This document shows positions 54,265-62,315 of a stretch of 64,000 nucleotides of DNA, one piece after another. Position 1 is the stretch's first letter; each line of letters opens with the position of its first letter. Origin of the DNA: Paenibacillus sp. FSL R7-0204 (lineage in GTDB: Bacteria; Bacillota; Bacilli; Paenibacillales; Paenibacillaceae); contig NZ_JBBOCA010000002.1 in the NCBI RefSeq assembly GCF_038002225.1, positions 1 to 64,000 on the forward strand. Direction: 5' to 3'. Below the pieces are notes generated by a model, which was not told the origin of the DNA, did no database searches, and was given only the letters and a program-made list of their open reading frames with translations. Made by a program: the position numbers and the translations under genes.

Positions 54265-54290
54265 GCTCACATATGAGGGGGATTGAGACC

Positions 54291-55610
54291 GTGGATGTAA
54301 TGGAGAAACTAGAGATTCTGACCGCTTCCGCCAAATACGATGTGGCGTGCACATCAAGCGGTTCCGACCGCAAGGGCCAGGCCGGGGCACTCGGCAACAC
54401 CTCCGCGATGGGCATCTGTCACAGCTTCGCGGCGGACGGCCGCTGTATCTCGCTGCTGAAGGTGCTAATGACCAACGGTTGTGTATATGATTGTGCCTAT
54501 TGCATTAACCGCAAGTCCAACCCCATCCGCCGGGCTGCCTTCACCCCCGAAGAGATCGCAGATATCACCATGCAATTCTACCGCCGTAATTATATAGAAG
54601 GATTATTTCTCAGCTCAGGCATTATGCGCAGTCCGGACTACACCACCGAGCAGTTAATCGCCGCACTTGAGCTGCTTCGCAATGTCTATCATTTTAACGG
54701 TTATATTCATGTAAAAGCTATCCCTGGAGCAGACGAAGCCCTGCTGTCCAGACTGGGGCTGCTCGCCGACCGCATGAGCGTCAACATCGAACTGCCCTCC
54801 CAGGAGAGCCTCGGACGGCTCGCTCCCGATAAGAGCAAGGTGTCCATCCTGAAGCCGATGGGGCTGATTACGAACCGGATCAAGGAGAACCGCTCCGATA
54901 TCGTCCGGTATAATCATGCGCCCCGCTTCGCTCCGGCTGGACAAAGCACCCAGATGATCGTGGGAGCAACGCCAGATACAGATTACCAGATCCTTAATCT
55001 GACGGAAGGCTTATACCGTAAATACTCGCTCAAGCGCGTCTTCTTCTCCGCCTATACCCCTGTAGTAGAGGATTCCCTCCTGCCCGCTCTAGACACCAAG
55101 CCGCCGCTGCTGCGGGAACACCGGCTCTATCAAGCCGATTGGCTCCTGCGCTTCTACGGCTTCAAGGCGAATGAATTATTGGATGAGGCCGTGCCGAACT
55201 TCAACCCGCTGCTGGACCCCAAATGCAGCTGGGCCGTTAACCACCGGGAGCAGTTCCCCGTTGAGATCAACCGCGCCCCGTACGAGATGCTGCTGCGTGT
55301 ACCCGGCATCGGCGTAAGAAGCGCTCAGCGGATCGTAAAGGCCAGACGGGCCGGATCGCTCGATTTCCATGCGCTGAAGAAGCTGGGAGTGGTCCTCAAG
55401 CGTGCCCAGTTCTTCATCACCTGTAAGGACAAGCCGCTGGAGGGGCTGAAGGTAAGCGAGCATACGCTGCTTCGCTCACTCATGTCCGGGGAGCAGCTGG
55501 CTCTCCAGCAGCCGAAGGTGGAACAGCTCACGCTGTTCGACGACTTCAACCTGTCAGCCCTTCCGGCAGCAGATGGCTGGAACCTGCTCAAGAAGGGAGC
55601 GAAGGCCTGA
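54291..55610 (+). CDS. Putative DNA modification/repair radical SAM protein
   Basis: A 439-residue radical SAM enzyme of the TIGR03916 type. GTG 54291 (GGGGGA nine bases upstream) is preferred over the ATG at 54273, which precedes the ribosome site. The iron-sulfur cluster motif CVYDCAYC supplies Cys64, Cys68 and Cys71. Near the C-terminus MLLRVPGIGVRSAQRIVKAR is a helix-hairpin-helix DNA-binding motif. It overlaps the start of the TIGR03915-like gene by one base, the usual pairing. The chemistry is unknown, but DNA binding and SOS control point to repair of DNA damage. Confidence 0.9.
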   Translation: MDVMEKLEILTASAKYDVACTSSGSDRKGQAGALGNTSAMGICHSFAADGRCISLLKVLMTNGCVYDCAYCINRKSNPIRRAAFTPEEIADITMQFYRRNYIEGLFLSSGIMRSPDYTTEQLIAALELLRNVYHFNGYIHVKAIPGADEALLSRLGLLADRMSVNIELPSQESLGRLAPDKSKVSILKPMGLITNRIKENRSDIVRYNHAPRFAPAGQSTQMIVGATPDTDYQILNLTEGLYRKYSLKRVFFSAYTPVVEDSLLPALDTKPPLLREHRLYQADWLLRFYGFKANELLDEAVPNFNPLLDPKCSWAVNHREQFPVEINRAPYEMLLRVPGIGVRSAQRIVKARRAGSLDFHALKKLGVVLKRAQFFITCKDKPLEGLKVSEHTLLRSLMSGEQLALQQPKVEQLTLFDDFNLSALPAADGWNLLKKGAKA

Positions 55611-56473
55611 TGTTCAAGCCATCCGCACTGGCGTACACCTATGACGGAAGCTTCGGGGGTCTGCTGTGCTGTGTATTTGAGAGCTATGCCTGGAAGGAGA
55701 TTCCGCTGGCGATTCATGCTGAAGGCGGTGAAGCAGGCCTGTTGCTGGAAGCCAAATGGATTGAGACCGACAAGGAGAAGGCAGCGCGGGTACTGAAGTC
55801 CCTGCCGCTGCGGATCAGCCGCGAAGCCGAGGAGCTGGTGCGTCTGGGCTTCTGGAGCTGCGCCCCCGATAAGGAAATGCTGCTGCTGAACTTCCTGTAC
55901 CTAGGCTTCCGGCATGGCCGCAAGGTGATGAATATGCTGGCTGATGATACTGTTAATAGGCTGATGAAGGCCGTTCAACAACTCCGGCGGGAAGCGCATC
56001 TATATACGGGTTTCGTCCGCTTCTCTGTATACGGACCGGTCATGGCCGCAGTCATTGAGCCGCAGGGCTATGTGCTTCCTGTGATTCAGGAGCACTTCTG
56101 CGACCGGTTCCAAGGGGAGAGCTTCATGATCTACGACCAGACGCATGGGGCTGCGCTGATTCATGAGCCCGGGCGGGAGGCCATCGTGCCGTTAAGCGGG
56201 TGGACCCCGCCCGAGCCCGATGAGACGGAGGAAGCGTACCGCCGCTTATGGACCGGATTCTACAATGCCATCGGCATCAAGGAGCGCAAGAGCGACCGGC
56301 TGCGCTCCTCACTGATGCCGAAGCGCTACTGGAAGCACATGGTGGAGATGAATGGGAGGGGTGGGGTGCCTGTACTCACCGCGGGGCAGCGGAAGAGGGC
56401 ATTGCAGCCGGAGGTCCCGGAGACCAACGCCCCATCTACGGATGTACTCCAACTAATAGATACTCATATTTGA
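55610..56473 (+). CDS. TIGR03915-type putative DNA-repair protein
   Basis: A 287-residue partner of the radical SAM protein, its ATG overlapping the upstream stop as TGATG. It begins AYTYDGSFGGLLCCVFESY, typical of the family, and the C-terminal half (IYDQTHGAALIHEPG, then RSSLMPKRYWKHMVEM) is the DUF4130-like part. Translational coupling and co-regulation by LexA suggest the pair acts as a complex. The biochemical role is not established. Confidence 0.88.
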   Translation: MFKPSALAYTYDGSFGGLLCCVFESYAWKEIPLAIHAEGGEAGLLLEAKWIETDKEKAARVLKSLPLRISREAEELVRLGFWSCAPDKEMLLLNFLYLGFRHGRKVMNMLADDTVNRLMKAVQQLRREAHLYTGFVRFSVYGPVMAAVIEPQGYVLPVIQEHFCDRFQGESFMIYDQTHGAALIHEPGREAIVPLSGWTPPEPDETEEAYRRLWTGFYNAIGIKERKSDRLRSSLMPKRYWKHMVEMNGRGGVPVLTAGQRKRALQPEVPETNAPSTDVLQLIDTHI

Positions 56474-56529
56474 GCTTATCGGAGTCCTTGAAATTTGTTT
56501 CGCTGTTTCAATAGCAGTTCGATATTATT

Positions 56530-56892
56530 ATGAATAAAATTAAAATTACTTTTTCTTAAATACTTGGGTAGTATTCCTTTAACAAGGTTTTATCTTGGGG
56601 ATTGTCACTTACTCCAGCAGGAATAGCTGCTTTTGGACCATAAGTCACCGTTTCAGCATTGAATGGTAGTGTGACTACAGCTTCTGGACTTACACACTTT
56701 TTAAATGGAGCAAATATTTACGCCCCTCACAATCAGCCCTCTAATTATTCATTTCATGGGAGTATATCAACTTACCGTAACAATTTCGGTGGGAATTCAC
56801 ACCTAGAGTCAGGTGATACTATAGGTATTACGTTTAAGATTGATAGTGCGAGAGCAGGAGGTTTAGTATCAGTTTCATGCTTGGTTCCTTAA
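56530..56892 (+). pseudogene. Remnant of a small secreted protein
   Basis: From an ATG at 56530 one frame reads like a signal peptide followed by VTVSA-LNGSVTTASGLTHFL and a 70-residue beta-rich body ending at 56892, but the leader holds three in-frame stops (TAA 56557, TAG near 56569, TAA just before VTVSA). A TTG at 56659 could start the body alone, without export signal. It is AT-rich and unlike its neighbours. The stops make decay more likely than expression. Confidence 0.4.
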
Positions 56893-56947
56893 TATGAAAA
56901 GATTTAGATATACTACATTATATATATTGTAACAAGGAGGCTTTGAC

Positions 56948-57280
56948 TTGGGCGATGGACATAACACCGATGACTACTCTTCTCACTTCATCAAAGAAGA
57001 GAATCAGAGGGTAAACAAAAAAGATATCCGCTGGTTTAAAGAAATGATCAATTTCGATACTATGCGTGAAGCAGAAGAATGGGTTTATAGTGGCGACGCT
57101 TTTAATAAAATAGGTACCGAATTTGAAGGATATATTACTGGTGACCCTAAATTAGCGTTTGCATTACTTTATAACCTTATACGAGAAAAAACACTAAACT
57201 CCAATCAACGCTTTTTCAATGTTTTTGCTGATGAAGAGAATGTAGATGGTCAAACCTTATATATGGTCTGGGTAAAGTAA
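56948..57280 (+). CDS. Small acidic hypothetical protein
   Basis: A 110-residue acidic protein. The TTG start at 56948 has AAGGAGG seven bases upstream. It contains DIRWFKEMINFDTMREAEEW and a C-terminal FNVFADEENVDGQTLYMVWV, with no signal or membrane segment. I do not recognise it; size, acidity and accessory location would suit an immunity or regulatory protein, but no toxin is beside it. It is followed by a long perfect palindrome. Confidence 0.6.
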   Translation: MGDGHNTDDYSSHFIKEENQRVNKKDIRWFKEMINFDTMREAEEWVYSGDAFNKIGTEFEGYITGDPKLAFALLYNLIREKTLNSNQRFFNVFADEENVDGQTLYMVWVK

Positions 57281-57285
57281 TACCT

Positions 57286-57324
57286 AACAATGATTCACAT
57301 AGAGACTCTATGTGAATCATTGTT
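57286..57324. terminator. 39-bp perfect palindrome after the acidic gene
   Basis: Two 19-bp arms (57286-57304, 57306-57324; start AACAATGATTCACATAGAG) flank a single base. There is no T-run. It may terminate transcription as an RNA hairpin or bind a protein. Confidence 0.65.
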
Positions 57325-57497
57325 GATGAATCCTCATACTCCTTCAGTCTCCGTTAGAATGTAGAAGAGCCTCTTCAATGCCTTATGCCTGCCTGAACGA
57401 TTCTTCTAAGTTCCTGTTCCGCCACATATGCGAGCATGCAGAAGAACTAATCCCCCATAATCTTTTTAATGTCACCAATACATCTACGATTTACCAC

Positions 57498-57541
57498 AAA
57501 AAAAGCGCCCCGCAGCCATCAACATGACTAACCGGAGCGCT
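57498..57541 (-). terminator. Terminator of xfp
   Basis: On the minus strand AGCGCTCCG and CGGGGCGCT pair around a 20-base loop, then a U-run. Confidence 0.85.
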
Positions 57542-57593
57542 CCTTGATTGAAGCCTACTAAATTATTAATGAAATGACACTATCATCATGAGC

Positions 57594-59978
57594 TTAGTTC
57601 AAAGACTTCCATACCCAGTTCTCAACCTCTGGAAGGTCGATGCCTTCTTCGCGGATGTATGCATGATGCTTCTGCACGATGGCGTCCATCTCGTCAGCGA
57701 TAGCCTGGTATTTGCTTGCATTTGGCAGGCTCATCACAGCTTCCTTCGTAAGATCGAAGCGGTCCATCTGGTTGAGTACGCGCATATCGAACGGTGTAGT
57801 GATGTCGCCATTCTCGCGGTAGCCGTGCACATGCAGGTTATGGTTGTGGCGGTCGAAGAACAGGTCTTTGATTAGGCCTTCATAGCCGTGGAAGGCAAAG
57901 ATGACCGGTTTATCTTTTGTGAAAAATTGATCAAACTCCTCGTCAGACAAGCCGCGCGGATCAAGCTTCTGGCTTCTCAGCTTCAGCAGATCAACTACGT
58001 TGATGTAACGGATCTTCAGTTCAGGCAGCTTCTCATGCAGGATCGAGATGGCAGCCAAGGCTTCCATAGTTGGTTCTGTACCCGAAGAAGCAATCACGAG
58101 ATCCGGCTCTCCGCCTTTGTCGGTGCTGGCCCAGTCAATGATCTTGAGGCCTTTAGTTACCAGCTCCTGAGCTTCGTCAGCCGAGAACCACTGCGGACGC
58201 GGATGCTTGGAGGATACGATCAGGTTGATCTTCTGACGGTCATTCAGGATCGTGTCGAATACGGCCAGCAAGCTGTTCGCATCAGACGGCAGATACTCAC
58301 GGATGAATTCAGGCTTCTTGTCAGCCAGATGACCGAGCAGACCCGGATCCTGGTGGGTATAGCCATTATGGTCCTGTTGGAACACGGTCGATGTAGCGAT
58401 CACATTCAGGGAAGGAATATCTTCTCTCCAGGTCTGATCTGTCGCTTTACGCAGCCACTTGAAGTGCTGGGTGATCATCGAATCAACCACGCGCAGGAAG
58501 GCTTCATAGCTGGCGAAGAATCCGTGGCGTCCAGTCAGGACATAACCTTCCAGAATCCCTTCAGCCTGATGCTCAGACAACTGGGAGTCAATGACACGGC
58601 CGTATGGAGCGAGGAATTCATCCTGCGGTTCCTGAATGGCATCCATCCATTGGCGCTTGGTCACTTCGAATACTGGTCCCAGACGGTTAGACATAGTCTC
58701 ATCCGGTCCGAAAATACGGAAGTTGCGGTTCTCTTCGTTGAGGGTTACAACCTCTTTCAGGTATTTGCCCAGTACGGCCATATCCTGTGCAATTACTTGA
58801 CCCGGAACGGAATTATCCAGGGCGTAGTTACGGAAATTCGGCTTGTGCAGATCTTTGATCAGCTTGCCGGCATTCGTTACAGGGTTCATCCCCATACGTC
58901 TGTCGCCGGTTGGCAGCAGCTCAGCCAGATCCGCGTTCAGACGGCCGTTCTCATCGAACAATTCTTCAGGTCTGTAGCTGTTCAGCCATTCAAGCAATGC
59001 CGGAGCATGCTTCATGTTCTTCTGATCGACCGGAATCGGCACCTGGTGGGCACGGAAGGAGCCTTCATTCGGCACGCCGTCCCATGCTTTTGGACCCGTC
59101 CAGCCCTTAGGCGTACGGAAGACCAGCATCGGCCATACAGGGCGTGTAGTATCGTTATTCTCGCGGGCATTCTTTTGAATGGCGGCAATGCGCTCTACAA
59201 TTATGTCCAGCACCTTAGCCATTTCCGGGTGCATCAGATCCGGGTTCTCGCCTTCTACGAAGAATGCTTCCCAGCCGTTTCCGGCAAAATATGCGGTCAA
59301 TTCTTCTCTGCTCATCCGGGAGAGGATGGTCGGGTTGCTGATCTTGAAGCCGTTCAAATGCAGAATCGGCAATACAGCACCGTCTGTAATCGGGTTGATG
59401 AACCGGTTGGACAGCCAGGAAGCGGCCAGAGGGCCGGTTTCTGCTTCGCCGTCACCTACAACTACTGCAGAGATCAGATCAGGGTTATCGAGAATCGAAC
59501 CCACGCTGTGCGACAGGGAGTATCCCAGCTCGCCGCCTTCGTGAATCGATCCAGGTGTTTCAGGAGCAGCATGGGAGGCAACACCGCCAGGGAAGGAGAA
59601 CTGCTTGAACAGCTTTTTCAGGCCAGGAATGTCCTGAGTGATCTGCGGATAGATTTCGGTGTAGCTTCCGTCCAGATAAGAGTTCGAAACCATAACCTGA
59701 CCGCCATGGCCCGGGCCTTCAATATAGAACATATTGAGATCATATTTAGTGATTACACGGTTCAGGTGCGCATAGATAAAGTTCTGCCCAGGGATGGTTC
59801 CCCAGTGTCCGATCGGCTTCACTTTAACGTCTGCATCCTTCAGCGGTTCTCTTAACAACGGATTATCCTTCAAATAAAGCTGGCCTACGGAGATGTAGTT
59901 CGTTGCGCGCCAGTAAGCGTCAAGCTTTGCCAGATACATTTTGGAGGAATAATCCACCTGTTCGATTGTTAATCCCAT
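57594..59978 (-). CDS. xfp: Xylulose-5-phosphate/fructose-6-phosphate phosphoketolase
   Basis: A 794-residue thiamine-diphosphate enzyme splitting xylulose 5-phosphate (and fructose 6-phosphate) to acetyl phosphate plus glyceraldehyde 3-phosphate (or erythrose 4-phosphate). ATG 59978 is chosen because AGGGAG lies eight bases upstream. Family signatures are [11 protein letters not shown] near the start, [37 protein letters not shown] for thiamine-diphosphate/Mg, and [14 protein letters not shown]. It converges with accessory genes and is preceded by a GntR regulator with a candidate operator, suggesting control by a sugar phosphate. Confidence 0.97.
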   Translation of the reverse strand: MGLTIEQVDYSSKMYLAKLDAYWRATNYISVGQLYLKDNPLLREPLKDADVKVKPIGHWGTIPGQNFIYAHLNRVITKYDLNMFYIEGPGHGGQVMVSNSYLDGSYTEIYPQITQDIPGLKKLFKQFSFPGGVASHAAPETPGSIHEGGELGYSLSHSVGSILDNPDLISAVVVGDGEAETGPLAASWLSNRFINPITDGAVLPILHLNGFKISNPTILSRMSREELTAYFAGNGWEAFFVEGENPDLMHPEMAKVLDIIVERIAAIQKNARENNDTTRPVWPMLVFRTPKGWTGPKAWDGVPNEGSFRAHQVPIPVDQKNMKHAPALLEWLNSYRPEELFDENGRLNADLAELLPTGDRRMGMNPVTNAGKLIKDLHKPNFRNYALDNSVPGQVIAQDMAVLGKYLKEVVTLNEENRNFRIFGPDETMSNRLGPVFEVTKRQWMDAIQEPQDEFLAPYGRVIDSQLSEHQAEGILEGYVLTGRHGFFASYEAFLRVVDSMITQHFKWLRKATDQTWREDIPSLNVIATSTVFQQDHNGYTHQDPGLLGHLADKKPEFIREYLPSDANSLLAVFDTILNDRQKINLIVSSKHPRPQWFSADEAQELVTKGLKIIDWASTDKGGEPDLVIASSGTEPTMEALAAISILHEKLPELKIRYINVVDLLKLRSQKLDPRGLSDEEFDQFFTKDKPVIFAFHGYEGLIKDLFFDRHNHNLHVHGYRENGDITTPFDMRVLNQMDRFDLTKEAVMSLPNASKYQAIADEMDAIVQKHHAYIREEGIDLPEVENWVWKSLN

Positions 59979-60035
59979 GTCTTCCACTCCCTAATCTTTT
60001 TCTTTGTAAATTGAATGTATCACTTCTACAGTTAC

Positions 60036-60063
60036 ATCATACATCTGCATTTCAGAAATTCAA
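60036..60063 (-). promoter_or_regulatory. Promoter of xfp
   Basis: On the minus strand TTGAAT (60063-60058) and TATGAT (60041-60036) are 16 bp apart, about 60 bp upstream of the start. Confidence 0.6.
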
Positions 60064-60086
60064 TCTTTTTAGAAATTAATACGGTC

Positions 60087-60104
60087 CAATATTGTGAAAT
60101 ATTG
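60087..60104. promoter_or_regulatory. Candidate GntR operator upstream of xfp
   Basis: CAATATTGTGAAATATTG has 7-bp inverted arms around GTGA, about 25 bp upstream of the -35 box. It is a suitable size and symmetry for a GntR dimer. Confidence 0.5.
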
Positions 60105-60179
60105 AACATAGTATGAAATTCTCTGCAAATCACGCACAAAAAATGTTTATTTTTATAATTATGGATTAATTTGTTATAC

Positions 60180-60205
60180 AAAAAAAGACCGGGGCTCCTC
60201 CCGGC
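60180..60205 (-). terminator. Terminator of the GntR gene
   Basis: On the minus strand CCGGG/CCCGG arms around an AGGAG-type loop precede a run of U. Confidence 0.75.
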
Positions 60206-60244
60206 CTGCTATGCTTCAGTTATATTATTTACGCCATTCATCCG

Positions 60245-60967
60245 TCAATGCACAGACACGAACGTATTGAACTTCAGATACTCATAATGGAAGCGCATAT
60301 GCGAGAATTCAAACGGTGTGCCGTTATCCAGGAAGAAGATCCCCTCCATAATCCCAACAGGTTCATTCTCCTTCAGATGGAGCAGCTCCTGGTCATTCGG
60401 CAGCGAAGGCTCGGCAAAAATAGACAAAAAGGATTTGGTCACCGCCAGATTGCGCGACTCCTCCAGATAATGAAAAATCGACCCCCCGATAATCGTCTGG
60501 TCGAGATTTTGCACAATTTTGATCGGAATATATCCCGTCTCAATCATGAAGGGCGCACCTTCAAACAGGCGCAGACGCACGATCTTATACACGAAATCAT
60601 GGGGCATCAGGAACAAATCCCGCTGAAGCTCCTCCGTGGGGCGGATGACCTCGAAGGTCAGTACCTTGATCTCCGGCTTCTTGCCGTGCATCTGGAAGTT
60701 ATCCGACACCCCCAGATTAGAGCCCTCGTAATTGAAGATCGAATCGTTCTTTATGTATAACGGATTGATGAAGGTGCCTGAGCCGCGTTTCTTAAAAATA
60801 ATGCCCGAGCTCTCCATCTTCATCAGCGCACGCTTAATGGTACTGCGGCTAACCTGATACGCCTCGCTGAGACTGCGCTCATCCGGCAGCTTCATATCGG
60901 CGTACTGCCCGGCAAAGATCTTCGTTTTGAGATCAGCAATAATCTGCTTGTAGACAAATTGGGTCAT
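60245..60967 (-). CDS. GntR-family regulator, HutC/UTRA type
   Basis: A 240-residue repressor. ATG 60967 has AAGGAG six bases upstream. The N-terminal winged helix is typical (LPDERSLSEAYQVSRSTIKRAL, GSGTFI), followed by a UTRA ligand-binding domain (VYKIVRLRLFEGAPFMIETGYIP and FEFSHMRFHYEYLKF). Such proteins sense sugar phosphates or amino sugars. Position suggests control of xfp. Confidence 0.9.
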   Translation of the reverse strand: MTQFVYKQIIADLKTKIFAGQYADMKLPDERSLSEAYQVSRSTIKRALMKMESSGIIFKKRGSGTFINPLYIKNDSIFNYEGSNLGVSDNFQMHGKKPEIKVLTFEVIRPTEELQRDLFLMPHDFVYKIVRLRLFEGAPFMIETGYIPIKIVQNLDQTIIGGSIFHYLEESRNLAVTKSFLSIFAEPSLPNDQELLHLKENEPVGIMEGIFFLDNGTPFEFSHMRFHYEYLKFNTFVSVH

Positions 60968-61060
60968 GGGGTGCTCCTTCGTCGGGTCTTTGCAGAACAA
61001 GTTCATTCAAGATTAAATATATCATAATTTAGATAGGGCAAAAAGGATGAATCCACGGAT

Positions 61061-62206
61061 TCACCCTTTTTGACGCTTGTTGTCCCAATCCCTATACCAT
61101 GTGACAATCTCCCGGCTCGGCTTCTCCGCAACCTCTGCTTCCATGGCCGTTTCCAGCATGACATATTGTCTTTGCACTAGAAAATGAAAGCCCATTCTAT
61201 CCGATATTTGCATGTACAATAATTGCGCCTGCTCCTCTAACGGATAGCGGGTGCAGACCTGTTCAATATGCTTGAAGGCCTGTTCATATTCTGCTATGCC
61301 CATATACCAGCGGACCAGATTCAGCTTGAGCCGAATCCACTGCAATTGGAATCTCTGCCGTTCAAGCTCCGCCCACACATAATCGTACCCCTCCAGATAT
61401 TCGCTCTTGAACAGCTTCAGGATTCGTTCATATTCAGGCAGTGTGTCATTCGAGAGCTCTAACCCCGCTTGGATAAAGCGGTCAAACTCATCAACGTCCA
61501 GGCAGATGCCATCCAGCTTGAGCAGATAGCCGTCCGCCGTATTTTGCAGGAGAATCCGTTCTCTGCTGAAGGGCTCCAGCATTTTGCGGATATGATACAC
61601 AGCGGTATATAACTGCGGATAGGCCCTATTCAGATCAAAATCAGCCCACAGCAGCTCAATCAGAGTCGCTTTACTGACCACTTTGCCGCGATGATGCAGC
61701 AGATAAAAGAAGATTTCCTGCGCCTTCGCCGTTCTCCATTGCAGTGACGGAAGCTCCTGACTCCCTTCGTAGATCCTGAAGGCATCAAGCATCAGCATCT
61801 TCCAGCTTGTCTGCGCTGACGCTGCCCGGGCTGCCAAGCCAGGCTTCTTCTGCTGAGCATTCAATCTCCGAACTGTAAGCTTCAGACGGTCTATATGAAT
61901 CGGCTTAAGCAAATAGTCCAGGGCATTCAGCTCAAAAGCCTTGATCGCATACTTATCATATGCCGTTACGAATACAACCTGCAGATCGGGTCTGCGTTCC
62001 AGCAGCCTCTCCGCCAGCTCAATCCCGCTCAGCTCCGGTAAATGGATATCGAGAAACACAATATCGGTCTCGGTCTCCTCCACCTTTTGCTGTCCTTGCA
62101 ACGGATCGGTATATTTGCCGATAATCTCAAAACACCCAAGCGCATGCAATTGGCGTTCCAAAGCCTTTAGTGCCAATTCTTCATCGTCAATCAGGATTGC
62201 TCTCAT
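61061..62206 (-). CDS. Response regulator with winged helix and BTAD domain
   Basis: A 381-residue regulator. ATG 62206 has AAGGAG six bases upstream. Receiver: ILIDDEELALKALER, phospho-acceptor Asp53 (FLDIHLPELSG) and DYLLKPIHIDRL. The middle part is a winged helix (AQEIFFYLLHHRGKVVSKATL) and the C-terminal half is a bacterial transcriptional activator (BTAD) TPR-like domain, as in SARP proteins. No kinase gene is adjacent. The output role is unknown. Confidence 0.85.
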   Translation of the reverse strand: MRAILIDDEELALKALERQLHALGCFEIIGKYTDPLQGQQKVEETETDIVFLDIHLPELSGIELAERLLERRPDLQVVFVTAYDKYAIKAFELNALDYLLKPIHIDRLKLTVRRLNAQQKKPGLAARAASAQTSWKMLMLDAFRIYEGSQELPSLQWRTAKAQEIFFYLLHHRGKVVSKATLIELLWADFDLNRAYPQLYTAVYHIRKMLEPFSRERILLQNTADGYLLKLDGICLDVDEFDRFIQAGLELSNDTLPEYERILKLFKSEYLEGYDYVWAELERQRFQLQWIRLKLNLVRWYMGIAEYEQAFKHIEQVCTRYPLEEQAQLLYMQISDRMGFHFLVQRQYVMLETAMEAEVAEKPSREIVTWYRDWDNKRQKG

Positions 62207-62273
62207 TCGGATCTCCTTCGCAACTGGAAATCGGTACGGTATTATAACCATTATACTTCAAATTTAATGATTT

Positions 62274-62309
62274 AGGGGTTGGAGGAGAATGATCTCTCCT
62301 CCAACCCCT
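62274..62309. terminator. Strong terminator between the SLH and regulator genes
   Basis: AGGGGTTGGAGGAGA and TCTCCTCCAACCCCT are perfect 15-bp arms with a six-base loop, immediately after the SLH stop. No long T-run, but the stem is very stable. Confidence 0.8.
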
Positions 62310-62315
62310 ATCCAT

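Noticed and set aside
57888..59855. 655-codon ORF antisense to xfp
   Set aside because: No ribosome site or recognisable domain; the opposite strand is an unmistakable phosphoketolase.
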